Assembly: GCA_027186245.1 (NCBI GenBank)
Contig: CP114487.1
Location: forward strand, 1,364,001 to 1,428,000
Origin: Coriaria nepalensis
Lineage: Eukaryota; Streptophyta; Magnoliopsida; Cucurbitales; Coriariaceae
DNA length: 64,000 nucleotides
Reading direction: 5' to 3'
The notes below the pieces were generated by a model. That model was not told the origin of the DNA and ran no database searches. It saw only the letters and a program-made list of their open reading frames with translations. Below, piece after piece: positions 11,930 to 22,902 of the stretch. The position numbers and the translations under genes were made by a program. Each line of letters opens with the position of its first letter. Positions within the stretch are counted from its first letter, which is position 1.

Positions 11930-13455
11930 ATTGGATTTATTATTGATTATATATTATTAGGTGGTCGTTTTTTATATTTTTGATATATACATACCATATA
12001 CGGTTGGAATTCATACTTAAGACAAAAGGCAGATACGTGCCTGTCTCGTGAAGTAGGGAGTTACCTTGTACAAGAAGTATGGCCCACAATTATAGAGAAT
12101 CCCGCCCCTAACTCTTCTTTTTTTTCCATAAGTAGGTGCTATAATCCTTCTTTAATTACCAGAAATGAAACAACTTTTCCTTATTGGGTTTTGTCCGTGT
12201 CGAACCACTGTACTTGCCTGTCGATTGACATTTCTGAATTTTCCTTATTGGGTTTTGTTCTCCTTGAAGACCCAACTTATGCTTGTGAAATGAACTGAAA
12301 ACCGGGCCCATATACTAGATGAAATTTGCATATTCTTGACCTCTACTGTTTAGAAAACCGTCCCGTATTATGATCTGTTTTTACATGTAAGAAAATAACA
12401 AGTAGATGGTCAATTGGTCATGATCTTGAGAATATGAAAAGAGTAAATACACGTGCAATCATGATCTTGCATGGATCTGACTGCTGTCGTGATGTTAAAA
12501 GTGCAAGGCCGGTGAACTCAAAAGCAAAATTTTGTGAGCTCGACAACAAACTTGGTGAGCTGAAAAAATAATGCTGAATGTATTAGGTGCGCCCTTTAAT
12601 CGAGAACAGTGTTCTCTTATTTAAGAAAAAATCACAATTCCTAGATTAATTAGTATATTTATAAGTATTTAACATCATATTTTTAACTTAAAAATTTATA
12701 TATTTTGAAATTAATTATAGACTTAAGTCGAGAAGAAAAAAAAGGTACAGGACCGGTCAAGTAGGGCGTACTGTGAATCCAACTTGTTTTAATGAGGAGG
12801 AGACAAGGTCAACAAGACAATCAACTTGAAAGACAAACATTGATCAGAAAACAAATCTCCCCCACCACTATTCGTGATATTTTATGCATGTCCGAACGGC
12901 CACCACGTGATCATATTCTTGTACTTTATTCTAAGTGTTTTCCTCTCATTATTTCAGTCTTCTTCAATATTCTAGATAAGGTAACTAGCTACTTGGAAGT
13001 TCGAATATCCCATCACCTGCCATAAACACATATTCATCATCCATCATCCATCATCCATCATCCATCATCCATCGCCGCTGATTCAGCTTGATTTCTTCAC
13101 TGATCTCATGAAAAATTGATCACCATTACCAAGTTACCAATTCTTATACAAAAAGTTACTAACGTGCCTTAATTGAAGTTCTTCCACGATATACTTGTAG
13201 TTCTTCAGTACTTTCTTATTAGTATATGTATCAACTCGTAAATTATTAATGCCATCTTCTTTAACAACAAGATCATACCTCAATCACGTTAAGAGTACTG
13301 TATATAAAGGCGTTGGTCATATTCATTAATTATAGTTTTTTTAAAGAACGAAAGGATCATTTTTTCAGACAAACTATATGCATTAGGAAGAGTTTTGAAA
13401 CTCCATCGTTTATACTTGATATTTTTGAAGAGGTTAATAACATAAGACCATAATC
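11930..13455. other. Intergenic between the two ERF098-like loci
   Basis: No gene seen. A short direct repeat (TTTTCCTTATTGGGTTTTGT near 12174 and 12239) and the CATCATC minisatellite are present. Confidence 0.5.
13035..13073. repeat. CATCATC 7-bp tandem repeat, about 5.6 copies
   Basis: Perfect head-to-tail copies of CATCATC downstream of the minus-strand ERF gene. There is no spacer structure. Confidence 0.9.
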
Positions 13456-13905
13456 TTATGAGTCAAGAAGATCCTCCAACACCTTGTCATCCAAGTACTC
13501 AAACTCGAACACTTGCTTTCCCTGATTACCCAAGGACGAGCCTCCTCTCTCGAAGTTAGAAATACTACTCCTACTCGGAACATGGGAGGAACCGGACGAG
13601 GAAGAAGACAATAAAGAAAACGACATGAGGTGAGGAGGGTGAGGAGGAGATCCCAGCACTCGAGCATAATATTCACTCGGGAAGTTAAGAGTAGCAAGAT
13701 GACCTCTCAAGTTAAACGCCGCCTTATCATAAGCCCTAGCCGCTTCTTCCGCAGTATCAAACGTTCCAAGCCACGATCTCGCCCCATTTTTCGACGGATC
13801 CCTGATTTCGGCCGCATACTTTCCCCATGGCCTCTTCCTCACTCCCCGGTACCTAGTCTCTTCTTTGTCTTGCTTTTGTTCTTTACCCCTACGAACCTCC
13901 TCCAT
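13456..13905 (-). CDS. Group IX AP2/ERF transcription factor with EDLL motif (ERF098/ERF096-like)
   Basis: An intronless, 149-aa protein of the small single-AP2 type. The AP2 domain covers about residues 19-76 and holds all expected landmarks: [18 protein letters not shown], with the Ala and Asp typical of ERF (not DREB) proteins, then [16 protein letters not shown] and NFP. A Ser-rich linker follows, and the protein ends in [17 protein letters not shown], the acidic/leucine EDLL-type activation motif described for Arabidopsis ERF98. These small ERFs bind GCC boxes in the nucleus and act in ethylene/jasmonate defence and ascorbate/stress responses. A TATA box lies about 75 bp upstream of the ATG. 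The order ERF-ATL16-ETFB matches Arabidopsis At5g43410-43430 (recollection). Confidence 0.93.
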   Translation of the reverse strand: MEEVRRGKEQKQDKEETRYRGVRKRPWGKYAAEIRDPSKNGARSWLGTFDTAEEAARAYDKAAFNLRGHLATLNFPSEYYARVLGSPPHPPHLMSFSLLSSSSSGSSHVPSRSSISNFERGGSSLGNQGKQVFEFEYLDDKVLEDLLDS

Positions 13906-13979
13906 ATGCTACAAGATGATGTGTCTTGTTTTCCACGTATCGTTTGAGTTTCTTAGATTTTGGTTGAAGAATTTCGTGG

Positions 13980-13989
13980 TATATATAGG
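13980..13989 (-). promoter_or_regulatory. TATA box of the ERF098-like gene
   Basis: CCTATATATA on the minus strand, about 75 bp upstream of the ATG at 13905, a normal spacing for a plant promoter with a short leader. Confidence 0.6.
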
Positions 13990-16760
13990 TAGAGACGATC
14001 TTTCGATGTCTACAGTAACGATGACTGTTGACCAAAAAATGGATATCTTGTTCTGGACAGTGTGAGATCTTAGGGCAGTAGTGTCTGTAAGAATTTGATT
14101 CCTCCTCGCCTATAGATTTTCAAAAAATGCTATTCAAAAAAGGGCTTTTCGAAAAATCTCTTTTCACCCATAGGCATTTTGAAATCATGTGATTGTTATT
14201 CTAGTTTTTTTTTTTTCTTTCTATTTTTATCACTTACGGACCTGTACATGATCCGAAATTTTTATTTTTTTATATTTTTTTATATATTTGTAACAGTCAA
14301 CGTCTGTTTGTTGCTTGGGATAAGTACTATGTAGTATACGTACGAGTCAATCTCAATAAAAGCAAGACATCATCATGAGGTCATCAAACTGATTGAATGA
14401 ATGAATAGTGCATTGACTCTTATACAAAAAGGAAAAGGTTCAAAGTCATCGTTGTGAATTCGTTGGTTCAAACATATTGGAATTACATAAATGTGATTAC
14501 ACAAAAATCTTAAGTAATCAAAATGCTGCTCGTAGATATGTATGTGAAATTATGAACATTGGACAAGAGAGTTGTGGCAGACCAGAATTCCTTAACTCTC
14601 TCAGACTCAAAGTACTAACCATGCTTTGATCAAAACATATTTGTTAATCAAAACGAAAAAAGTGGGTTAACTTTCGGAAGAATATTAATTTTCTGCAAGT
14701 TGTAAGCTGTAATAGCGTCACTATATAGGAAAAATAAAATAAAATAAAATAAAAAGAAGAAAAAAAAATCGTTTAGTTTCATATTTAGCATATGATCTAT
14801 CTCCAAAGAATAAATTTACTTAATACAAGATTCTAATGGCTAGATCGATAATATTTCAAAAGAATCGTATCTAATCCTCTAACACGCTCTGAGAAGAATA
14901 TGTGTATTAGTATTAACACACTCGAAACAATCATATGTGACTAATAAGTCACACATAGAGTCAGGATTTCGATTCGATGTAATGTTTTTTTTTAAATGAA
15001 AAATGTAATATGGTTAATTTTAAACTAATAAGGTAAAGTTAGAGACATTTTATTAATATATATAAGTAAAATATGTATATTTTGATTATTAGTATTATTA
15101 TATATATGTATAATTTTGTATTTACTTATATAAAAAAAGTTTGAATTTGAAAAATAAATATATCATATATAGAGCTTATATATATATATATATATATTAT
15201 TTTTTATTATTAGACATAATTTTTAAGAATAAATGTCATTTTGATCTTAATACTTTTGATACAAAACTATGAAACATTATTGGACTCGTGGTATCTGATT
15301 TGCTTTAGGCCTCTGATTTGTTTGTGGCTTTAATCCAAATTATAAGACCGTTTGCAATCCAGCCCATCTAATTTAATATGGGCTTTTTTTTCAAGGCCCT
15401 GAAAATTGGACCAGATATTCAGGCCCATCAGTGACGTCATGTACTCCTACTTATATCTATCGCTTTCAAATTTCAATTGAAAATAAACACGTGCAACTTA
15501 TTTTCGTACACTGAACTCGGATCAAGGCGGCCTTCATTATTTAGAGGCCAAAGTGTGCGTATATATATCCCTTTGATTATTTTTTAAAATGATTTTAAGT
15601 ATTTTTTTCTATTTATTTTTATAAGTATTAAATTGATATTTATTAATAATAAATATTATTTATTTATAAATATATTTTTTTTAAGACACTCCGAACCGAA
15701 CTCTTAACCTGCAACCTTAATTTTATCGCAGCAAACAAACAATGTTTATTTTTATGCTTATTTAAATCTATTTGGCGAACCACGTCAGCCTTTTGACCAC
15801 CATCGAAAAAGTCGTCGCACTCTTTACCAGTTACCGGGACCAATTTCAATGTTTTGATGAGGGAGGGTATAATGTGTAGGAATCATACATATTAGGTACA
15901 TTGAGCCTGACCAAGTTTTATCAATTGAATGCTTCTTATCATCATGTACAGGAAACAACGATAGACTTGTTTTTTTCTTACAATATTTTAAACCTTAAAA
16001 ATGTTGCAGATTCTGTACGTACGTTTCTATTAAGCATGTTTATAATGTGAACACGATCGGTATGTAAATGGACCAGTAAAGTTGGGTTCGGATTTGCCTG
16101 ATACTATGAATCTATGATGTAAAAACAGAACTTGATGTTATGCATCTCAAATTGAAAACTAACACGTTCTGCTTCTATTAGACCGGACGAAAACTACAAT
16201 ATTATTATTGTTATTTTACCGTTAATTAGTAGTTTTCGGACGGTTATTAAACTATTATCCGATAAGCACGTACGTTCGAGATGAATCTCACTTTAGACTT
16301 TGAGTCTTTGACCACTTAAATTTGTAGAATCACCCAAAATAGCATTACTAACTTTCATTTATTAAATTAACCCAAAATTTAAAATTGAGTTTATAGTGTG
16401 AGAATTTTCAGGCAGTGAATATATATATATATATATATAACATAAGAGAATAAATCTTCGTTAAATTGATTTTGATGAACATAATATTTTATATTTTGGT
16501 GTATCATTCATTCTAAAAAGGCATATACGTATGTATGTAAAGTGACTGGTCAGTGAGAGTCATTGAGTGAAAGTTTGGAAATTTCTATAAAATCACCTAC
16601 GTACGATGTACCTGTAAGCATCCATTGTTGCCTAACCGTTTTAGTCAAACCGAAGGGATGAGTTAGGATTTCTGACTTTGATGCAAGTTATCTAACATTT
16701 GACGTGTTTTAAGAAGCATTACACCTTTTTTGAGGCGTGGATAAGATTCAGGCGGTTATG

Positions 16761-16909
16761 TTTTTTTTTTTTTTTTTTTTAATTAAGATTTTTTTTTTTT
16801 TTGAACGAAGTCATAGGTTGGAAACATTAGTGAAAAAGCTCTCCCCATAACTCGAACCAGCAAGATGCATAATATAAATAAAATATCTTACCAGCTAGAC
16901 CACCCCGTC
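16761..16909 (-). mobile_element. tRNA-derived SINE with A/T-rich tail
   Basis: On the minus strand the unit starts GACGGGGTGG and carries an A-box-like TGGTCTAGCTGGTAAG (16902-16887) and a B-box GGTTCGAGTT (16858-16849), spaced as in a tRNA promoter. A short body of about 50 bp follows, then a poly(A) tract of 14 (16802 back), interrupted by TCTTAATT and followed by a second A run to 16761. This layout (pol III boxes, short body, A tail) is that of a plant SINE. The 5' head is close to the A box, so the element may be slightly truncated. Target-site duplications were not identified with certainty. Confidence 0.65.
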
Positions 16910-17207
16910 TTAATGGATCATCTATTTTACTTTATTTATAATTTTATTAAAATTTATGGGAATAAACAAGAAAACTAACTTTAGTTATCTAAAATCAATC
17001 AACCACAACAATGTCTCCAACATAACTAAATTAAGGAAATCTAAGTAAGTATTCTATGGGTAACCAACTCCCGGAAGAAAGTTTCAAAGGTCAAGACACC
17101 AAAGTTAAAACAACTTTCCCTTGAAAACAACATCATTTAGGTATATCATGTGTGAGGAAAAGAAAATGCACGTCGTATAATGAATTTTCTTGCCTATTCC
17201 TCCCCTC

Positions 17208-17275
17208 CCTCCTCCTCCTCCTCCTCCTCCTCCTCCTCCTCCTCCTCCTCCTCCTCCTCCTCCTCCTCCTCCTCC
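17208..17275. repeat. (CCT)n microsatellite, about 22 units
   Basis: An essentially uninterrupted CCT/GGA trinucleotide tract of about 68 bp, followed by CT-rich DNA. Long polypurine/polypyrimidine tracts like this can form triplexes and are usually length-polymorphic. Confidence 0.9.
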
Positions 17276-17830
17276 ACCTAGTTGATGTCATAAACGAAGT
17301 AACTTAGTAGCTTCCTATATTGTGTCTTCCTCTCTCCTTCTCTCTATTCTCAGTCTTATTGATCCAAATTATCCTTCTCAATTATCTCTCTCTTTTTTTT
17401 TTCTTTTTTTTTTTTTTACAATTATTGTCGAGTTGAATTAGAGAGTGTCTTAATTAATTAATTAATTAATTAATCATTAATTATTTTTTTCCAGAATTTC
17501 TGGTGGGGGAGCTGATTCTAAGAAGCTTCCCATAATCCCTCTAGCTAGTATAGTCACTCTTCTCCTTCCATATTTTTTTCAATTTTTGTTTGTGAGGAAT
17601 TTGAAAACGTGCATAAATAAATAATAGTCTCGATTGTCGATGACTTGGAAACATTTGCAAGAGCTTCAAGGGGACCTGCATCTAGACCATTTCAAAGCCA
17701 TCGATTTTTCTCAACTAAAGCTGATTTATATTTTGTGTCTTGATGTAACATTTTTAGGATAACGATCCTTATTTACATATATAAAAATAATATTTATAAA
17801 TTTTATAAAATTAAATATAACACGTAGTTT

Positions 17831-17835
<5 letters not shown>

Positions 17836-17875
<40 letters not shown>
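17836..17875. repeat. (TA)n microsatellite, about 20 units
   Basis: An uninterrupted TA dinucleotide run inside very AT-rich intergenic DNA. Confidence 0.9.
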
Positions 17876-17878
<3 letters not shown>

Positions 17879-18236
17879 TAATTGATATTATCTTAAAAAT
17901 TTAAATAATTAAAAAAATAAATTTAATTATATTATCTATCATCACTTTAAATTATATATATAAATGATAAATAAGATTAAACATACAAATATAATATATA
18001 ATAATAATAATAATAATAATTAAAAACTAACATAATTCAAATATAATAATTATATTTTAATATTATATTATATTACTAATTATTTTAAAATTTTAAACTT
18101 CTAAAATAATCAGTAATTTAATCGATATACATATATATAAAACAAATCGTTTTGAGTCTAACTCTGAATATTCAACGTCTGTTGAAGACGCTGGCAACGG
18201 TCATTCAACGGTCAGCGATCAGGAATCCACATCACT

Positions 18237-18253
18237 CACGTGAAGGACACGTG
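18237..18253. promoter_or_regulatory. Paired G-box (CACGTG) motifs upstream of the ERF1-like gene
   Basis: Two palindromic CACGTG cores at 18237-18242 and 18248-18253, 11 bp apart start to start, lie about 370 bp upstream of the ERF1-like ATG. Such cores bind bHLH/bZIP factors (MYC2, ABF types); the pairing suggests jasmonate or ABA input, which is inference. Confidence 0.45.
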
Positions 18254-18618
18254 TGGAGGTCCCAAAGCGCCAAGTTGGTATTCTGACTTGGCCGCCATGC
18301 CATACCTAATTGACCCATGTGTGCATTTAACCTAACTGAAAAGCACAGCCAAGGAGGTTCCAAAGCTTTGCTGCTTGATTGCTCATTTTTTCTTGGCCAC
18401 AAAGGAAAGAACAGCCAGCCACCTCCGCTTAGCGACTGTGTTTTACCCCTTTTGTCCGAATCAATTTTTTCACCTCTCTCTCTCTCTCTCTCTATCTCTT
18501 ACCGCGCTCTAGCACATACATATATATATATATATATATGTGCCAAGGCAGAGAGCCTCCAATTTGGTCACACTCGAAAAAAAGTATTTCAAAAAAACAG
18601 AGTAAGCTATATATTCCA

Positions 18619-19287
18619 ATGGATTCCTCTGTTTTCGGCCACTCTTTCTGTTCTGATTTCTCACCTGAATCTTCTATTGATTCGTTTCAATGGAGTGGTC
18701 TTGAATTTGATCGCTTCGATTCTCTTCCCTTCAATGAAAACGACTCAGAAGAAATGCTCCTCTTTGGACTACTTTCCGATGCAATTGCCCAGGAATCGCA
18801 GGCAGAGTCTGTTTCAGCAAGTCAAGTCAAGGAAGAAGAGGTCGATTCATCGAATTCAATGACCAAAGGAAACCCGGTTGAGGAACCAACGACGACGTCA
18901 TACAGAGGGGTTCGGAGGCGACCGTGGGGGAAATTCGCGGCGGAGATAAGAGATTCTACTAGACATGGGATTAGGGTGTGGTTAGGAACGTTTGATAGTG
19001 CTGAAGCGGCTGCTTTGGCTTATGATCAAGCTGCTTTTTCTATGAGGGGGCCCTCCGCTATACTTAATTTTCCGGTAGAGAGAGTGCGGGAATCTCTCGG
19101 GGAAATGGGTGGTGGGTTTTCCGATGATGGCGGCTCTCCGGTGTTGGCTCTGAAGAGAAAGCATTCATTGAGAAGGAAAATGGGATCCAAGAAAATGAAA
19201 AAGATGGTGAAGAGTGTGGTCGTGTTGGAAGATTTAGGTGCTGATTATTTGGAAGAACTGCTAAGGTTGTCTGAGAGAACTAGTTAA
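18619..19287 (+). CDS. ERF1-like group IXb AP2/ERF transcription factor
   Basis: An intronless protein of 222 aa from the ATG at 18619; an upstream in-frame extension exists but runs through the leader. The N-terminus ([19 protein letters not shown]) and acidic segment resemble Arabidopsis ERF1/ORA59. One AP2 domain spans about residues 95-152: [45 protein letters not shown], with the ERF-type Ala and Asp. The C-terminus is basic ([18 protein letters not shown], a likely nuclear signal) and ends with [20 protein letters not shown], a group-IXb acidic motif. ERF1-type factors integrate ethylene and jasmonate signals and activate GCC-box defence genes. A TATA-rich run lies at 18521-18540. Its position near ERF098-like genes and a bHLH gene matches At3g23210-23240 (recollection). 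Confidence 0.92.
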   Translation: MDSSVFGHSFCSDFSPESSIDSFQWSGLEFDRFDSLPFNENDSEEMLLFGLLSDAIAQESQAESVSASQVKEEEVDSSNSMTKGNPVEEPTTTSYRGVRRRPWGKFAAEIRDSTRHGIRVWLGTFDSAEAAALAYDQAAFSMRGPSAILNFPVERVRESLGEMGGGFSDDGGSPVLALKRKHSLRRKMGSKKMKKMVKSVVVLEDLGADYLEELLRLSERTS

Positions 19288-21254
19288 GCCATGGAGGGGA
19301 AACGGCCTTTAAGATTCCGATTACCGCAAGTTCGTGTTTTCGGGTTTAGGTTGTGGGGTTGGACAAGAAATTACGGACGCAAGCACATCAAGCGATCAAA
19401 CGAGCCAGAATTTGTTACATTAATTATTTCAGACAGTACATATCTTTTATTTTATTTTATTTTTATTAGCTTTTTTGTTTGTATATTGCTTTATTAAGAT
19501 AAAAAGGTGTCATATCGATGGTATATGATCAAAACTTTGAAATGTGATCATAATAACCATATGCATGAGATACTTGAAAATTTTCCTTCTTTCTTTCTTT
19601 CCTTCTTTCTTTCTATTATGTAAATTAATTAGATGTTAACTTAAAAGAAAAAGGTTAATAACAAGTTTTGTACCAGCTTGAGCCAAACATAGAGTATATA
19701 GCAAGAGTAATCGAGAGACAGAGAGCGCTAGAACTTTGACCGTTTGAAAAGGAACCCAAAAAAAATAAAAAAATAAGTTGGTATGATTTGGATGATGCGG
19801 TTTTGTTGGAAATGTTATTTCTAGTCCAACACTAAAGTTTGAAGTAAAGATTCTGGCTTTAAAGTTTAAACACCATTTCCAATTTCCCATCAAGCCCAGT
19901 CCATTTCGTTAATGGACTGGGCAATTTCTCTTCAGGAAAACTCATGGGGGTAATAGACTTTCGACGCGTCGTTTGAAGCAAGTATAAAGTACCATGTTCT
20001 GCTGGAGAATATATGACATACATAGGATGATTAGGACCAGTGATATATGTAAAATTACCGAATATATTAGTAGCGATAACTGATGTGCTTATGTTACGTA
20101 CATTTTTTTTGGGTACTCTACTTAGCAAACGGGTAGCTCCTTCAACCAATGACGGGACAATATTCAATACCACGTGTCCGAGAAGTCAAGAGCGTGGACC
20201 TTAAGACTATTCTTTCAATCTTAAGAGACAGAGTCATGAGAGAAGACTTATATTGTTTCTTTTCTTCCGTTTTATTTTTTCCCCATGACTATATAGATAG
20301 CTTAACGAAGCATCATGCTCATAGAGCTGAAACCCCATACTCCATAGACAGCGAGCTGCGAGCTTATTAATAACTTAGTGCTACATGGCACGAACATCAC
20401 ACTCATATCTGATCCAGTAGTAACCACAATTTTAGTTGAAGTATTTACTACATGCATGCGTACGTATGTTGTGGATCATACTTAACTAATTGATTAATAC
20501 CGTGTCTCCACCTTCCCCCGGTGGACATTCCTAGGATCTGACGGCCTACTCTTCTGAAACGGGATTACCTTAGCTGGATTAGATGACCTGATCCTATTAA
20601 TCGAAACATCCTCCACCTTACAGCTGGAAGGTAGCGGCCGCCCACCACCTGGTGGATGCTGAGCAAAACCGATGGGGACGGTTAGAAGAAACACTACACA
20701 AGACAATGAAGTCTTTCGGATGCATCTTATGATTTTCTTAATTAACAGGCTGATATTTTGGTGCAAACTAGAGAGAATAGTTCGTGGCTTTTTTTTAATG
20801 CATCCAAATCCAATCACGTCTCGACACGTCATTTTAATAAAGTGTTTCGGGCTTGGTCAACAGCTAAGGTTTGTAACTTTGTACGATCTTTCGTCGTGGT
20901 TGCCAGGCTAGTTTCACACCTACGATGTCGTATCCATGTACATCCATCGCAACAAAAGTCTAGATAAGAAGACGACACGACGTATGTGGTGGTGATAGCT
21001 ATTTTGTTGAAAATTCTTAAGGTGATGTCCTTCTGACACGTATACAATGATGGGGCTGGGCCCAATAGATGTGATCAGGATGGACCGAATTAACGTTATG
21101 GGCCCACTTCGTAACTCTAACGCTGTTCGTTTTCAAATTTTAATGGCTCCAGCTTGGTGTCACGATCGCGCTTCGATCACGAATTGTCGGAGTTGGACCG
21201 CATGACATTCATATAGTCTGTATTTTGATCATTCATGTAGATCTGATATCCTCG
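19288..21254. other. Intergenic between ERF1-like gene and foldback element
   Basis: Contains the ERF1 3' UTR, a CTTT-rich stretch near 19585-19615, and one unexplained minus-strand frame (20494-20832, listed separately). Nothing else could be supported. Confidence 0.4.
20494..20832 (-). CDS. Unrecognised open frame with a signal-peptide-like segment, possibly a broken small secreted peptide
   Basis: I do not recognise this protein. The frame holds a hydrophobic stretch CVVFLLTVPIGFAQ that looks like the core and cleavage end of a secretion signal, followed by a hydrophilic, Pro/Gly- and basic-rich tail of about 50 residues (HPPGGGRPLPSS... RNVHRGKVETRY). The only in-frame ATG (20832) lies far upstream of the hydrophobic core. 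A better placed ATG (20725, MHPKDFIVLC) is in another frame, so a one- or two-base indel may separate start and body. It could be a decayed precursor of a small secreted peptide, or chance. Confidence 0.2.
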   Translation of the reverse strand: MTCRDVIGFGCIKKKPRTILSSLHQNISLLIKKIIRCIRKTSLSCVVFLLTVPIGFAQHPPGGGRPLPSSCKVEDVSINRIRSSNPAKVIPFQKSRPSDPRNVHRGKVETRY

Positions 21255-22430
21255 GATAAATCATATTTTTTCAGAGAGGAATTGTATTTAAAAATATATG
21301 GATCAATCGCATTTGACTAGTATGTTTTTAAATTTTTATTTTCTTCTTTTCACTCAATTTTTTTCTTATGTTTTCTTTTATTTCTTTTGTACATTTCTTT
21401 TCATTAACGTATTTTTGAAATTTTATTTTACTATATATTAATGAACTCATTTAAGTTCACGAATTCGTTGGAAATCACAAACTCATTCTCTGTCGAAAAC
21501 AAACATAATATATTTTAAAAAGTATGAAATTACTGACATATGAAATATTAGTCTAAGATGCACAAACCGATATGTGAAGACCCTTTTGACTCTTCGATCA
21601 TTCGATTAACATGTAATATAAGTTACTCTAAAGGTTGAAGGACCCTTTTATAAATCGAGACCTTTCGACTCTTAGAGTTACCTCTGAGTTTTCGTAATTT
21701 AGATGTAGATAAAAAAATATGTGCGGGGGGAGGGGGTGAATGATAAAAATATCTTGGTCGAAAGGTTATAGAGTAATTCTAAGAGTCGAAGGGTCTTTCG
21801 ATCTTTCGACTTATCTATCCATCATCTCACATGGAATTCTAATGGTTGAAGGATCATTCACATGTCGAGACTCTTCGACCTGTATAGTAACTGTAAGGGT
21901 GGAAGGGCCTTTCAACCCTTTGACTCTTTGACCTTTCAACCAATCATCTCATATGAAACTCTACGAGTCGAAGAGTCTCGACTTATGAATAGCCTTTTAC
22001 ATTTATAGTAACTTATATTACATATGAGTAGAAAGGTCGAAAAGACAAAAGGAATGGTTGAAGAGCCTTTCACATGTTGATCTGTAAATCTCATACCGAC
22101 ATTTCACATGTCAGTATGTACATCTCAAATTGATATTTTATATATCGGTAATTTAATATTTCCTACCATTTTGATCCATTGAGAGTTTTCAAAATATACT
22201 AAATTTATTTTCGAGAGAGAATAAGTTCGTGAACTCGAATTGATTCGTTGATGGATATTAAAATAAAAATTTGAAGGTGCATTACTAGAGAAAAGATACA
22301 AAAGAAGGAAAAAAAAACCAAAGAAAAGAAAGGAGAAATTAAAAAAAAAAAAACACATGAGTTATCGTACGATTACCCACGTATTTTTTAAAATACAATT
22401 TATCGATAAATGAAATGACTTTCCCAAAAG
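21255..22430. repeat. Long inverted-repeat (foldback) element, about 1.2 kb
   Basis: The two halves of this region are imperfect inverted copies of each other. Anchors: AATTGTATTTAAAAATA (21280) pairs with the sequence ending TACAATT at 22400; AGTTCACGAA (21454-21463) pairs with TTCGTGAACT (22226-22235); ATGTAATATAAGTTACT (21611-21627) pairs exactly with 22007-22023. Between anchors the similarity continues, including TCGAGAC.CTTCGACTC.TAGAGTT blocks. The centre lies near 21.82-21.85 kb, and a small indel shifts the register between arms. No transposase frame is seen. It resembles a non-autonomous long-TIR DNA transposon (Mutator-like or foldback type). Exact ends and target-site duplications were not resolved. 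Confidence 0.72.
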
Positions 22431-22902
22431 CGATGGTTTACAAGGAACGCCCATTACACGGGCGCCATACAATCCAAGACCTCTTCTCTATCACTTGTCG
22501 GAAACAGAACCCACTTTCTTCAACCCAACCTTCCTGAGATTTCTTTTTCTTTCTTTTTCTTTTTCCATTATACCATTTTCTTCTTTTCTGTGTTTTTGGA
22601 ATTTTATCTTCTTCTTCGTTCGAACATGAATATATTCTTCCGCTTTCTGATTCGTCTCCCACCATTACTTTTCTTAAAACCTCCTCTACGGAGAATTATT
22701 AAGATTTTAGTCCAAATTGAAAAAGAGAAAAATCTTCAACGAGGTGCGGAAATCATCATTACCTTCTATCAAGAAGCTGTGGCCTATATTATACGCATGC
22801 GAGTCTTCCAGTGCATTTTTTTTTCATGTCCCTTTATTCTCGCCGTTGCTGTATGCTCTGTGCCGCTCTCTGGCTTTTTTCTTAATTTGAGACGGGTTTT
22901 GA

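Larger units (their letters stand above)
14066..18236. other. Long intergenic region upstream of the ERF1-like gene
   Basis: About 4 kb of AT-rich DNA with poly-T tracts, several (TA)n runs, a tRNA-derived SINE and a long CCT microsatellite (listed separately). No coding gene could be supported; the open frames here lack homology. Confidence 0.5.

Noticed and set aside
19291..19497. Short plus-strand frame after ERF1
   Set aside because: Lies in the ERF1 3' UTR, biased composition, no homology.
19859..20173. Minus-strand frame of 104 codons
   Set aside because: Starts with GTG, no family resemblance, no promoter or splice context.
22438..22665. Minus-strand Lys/Arg-rich frame before PP1
   Set aside because: Antisense to the CT-rich PP1 leader; composition explains it.
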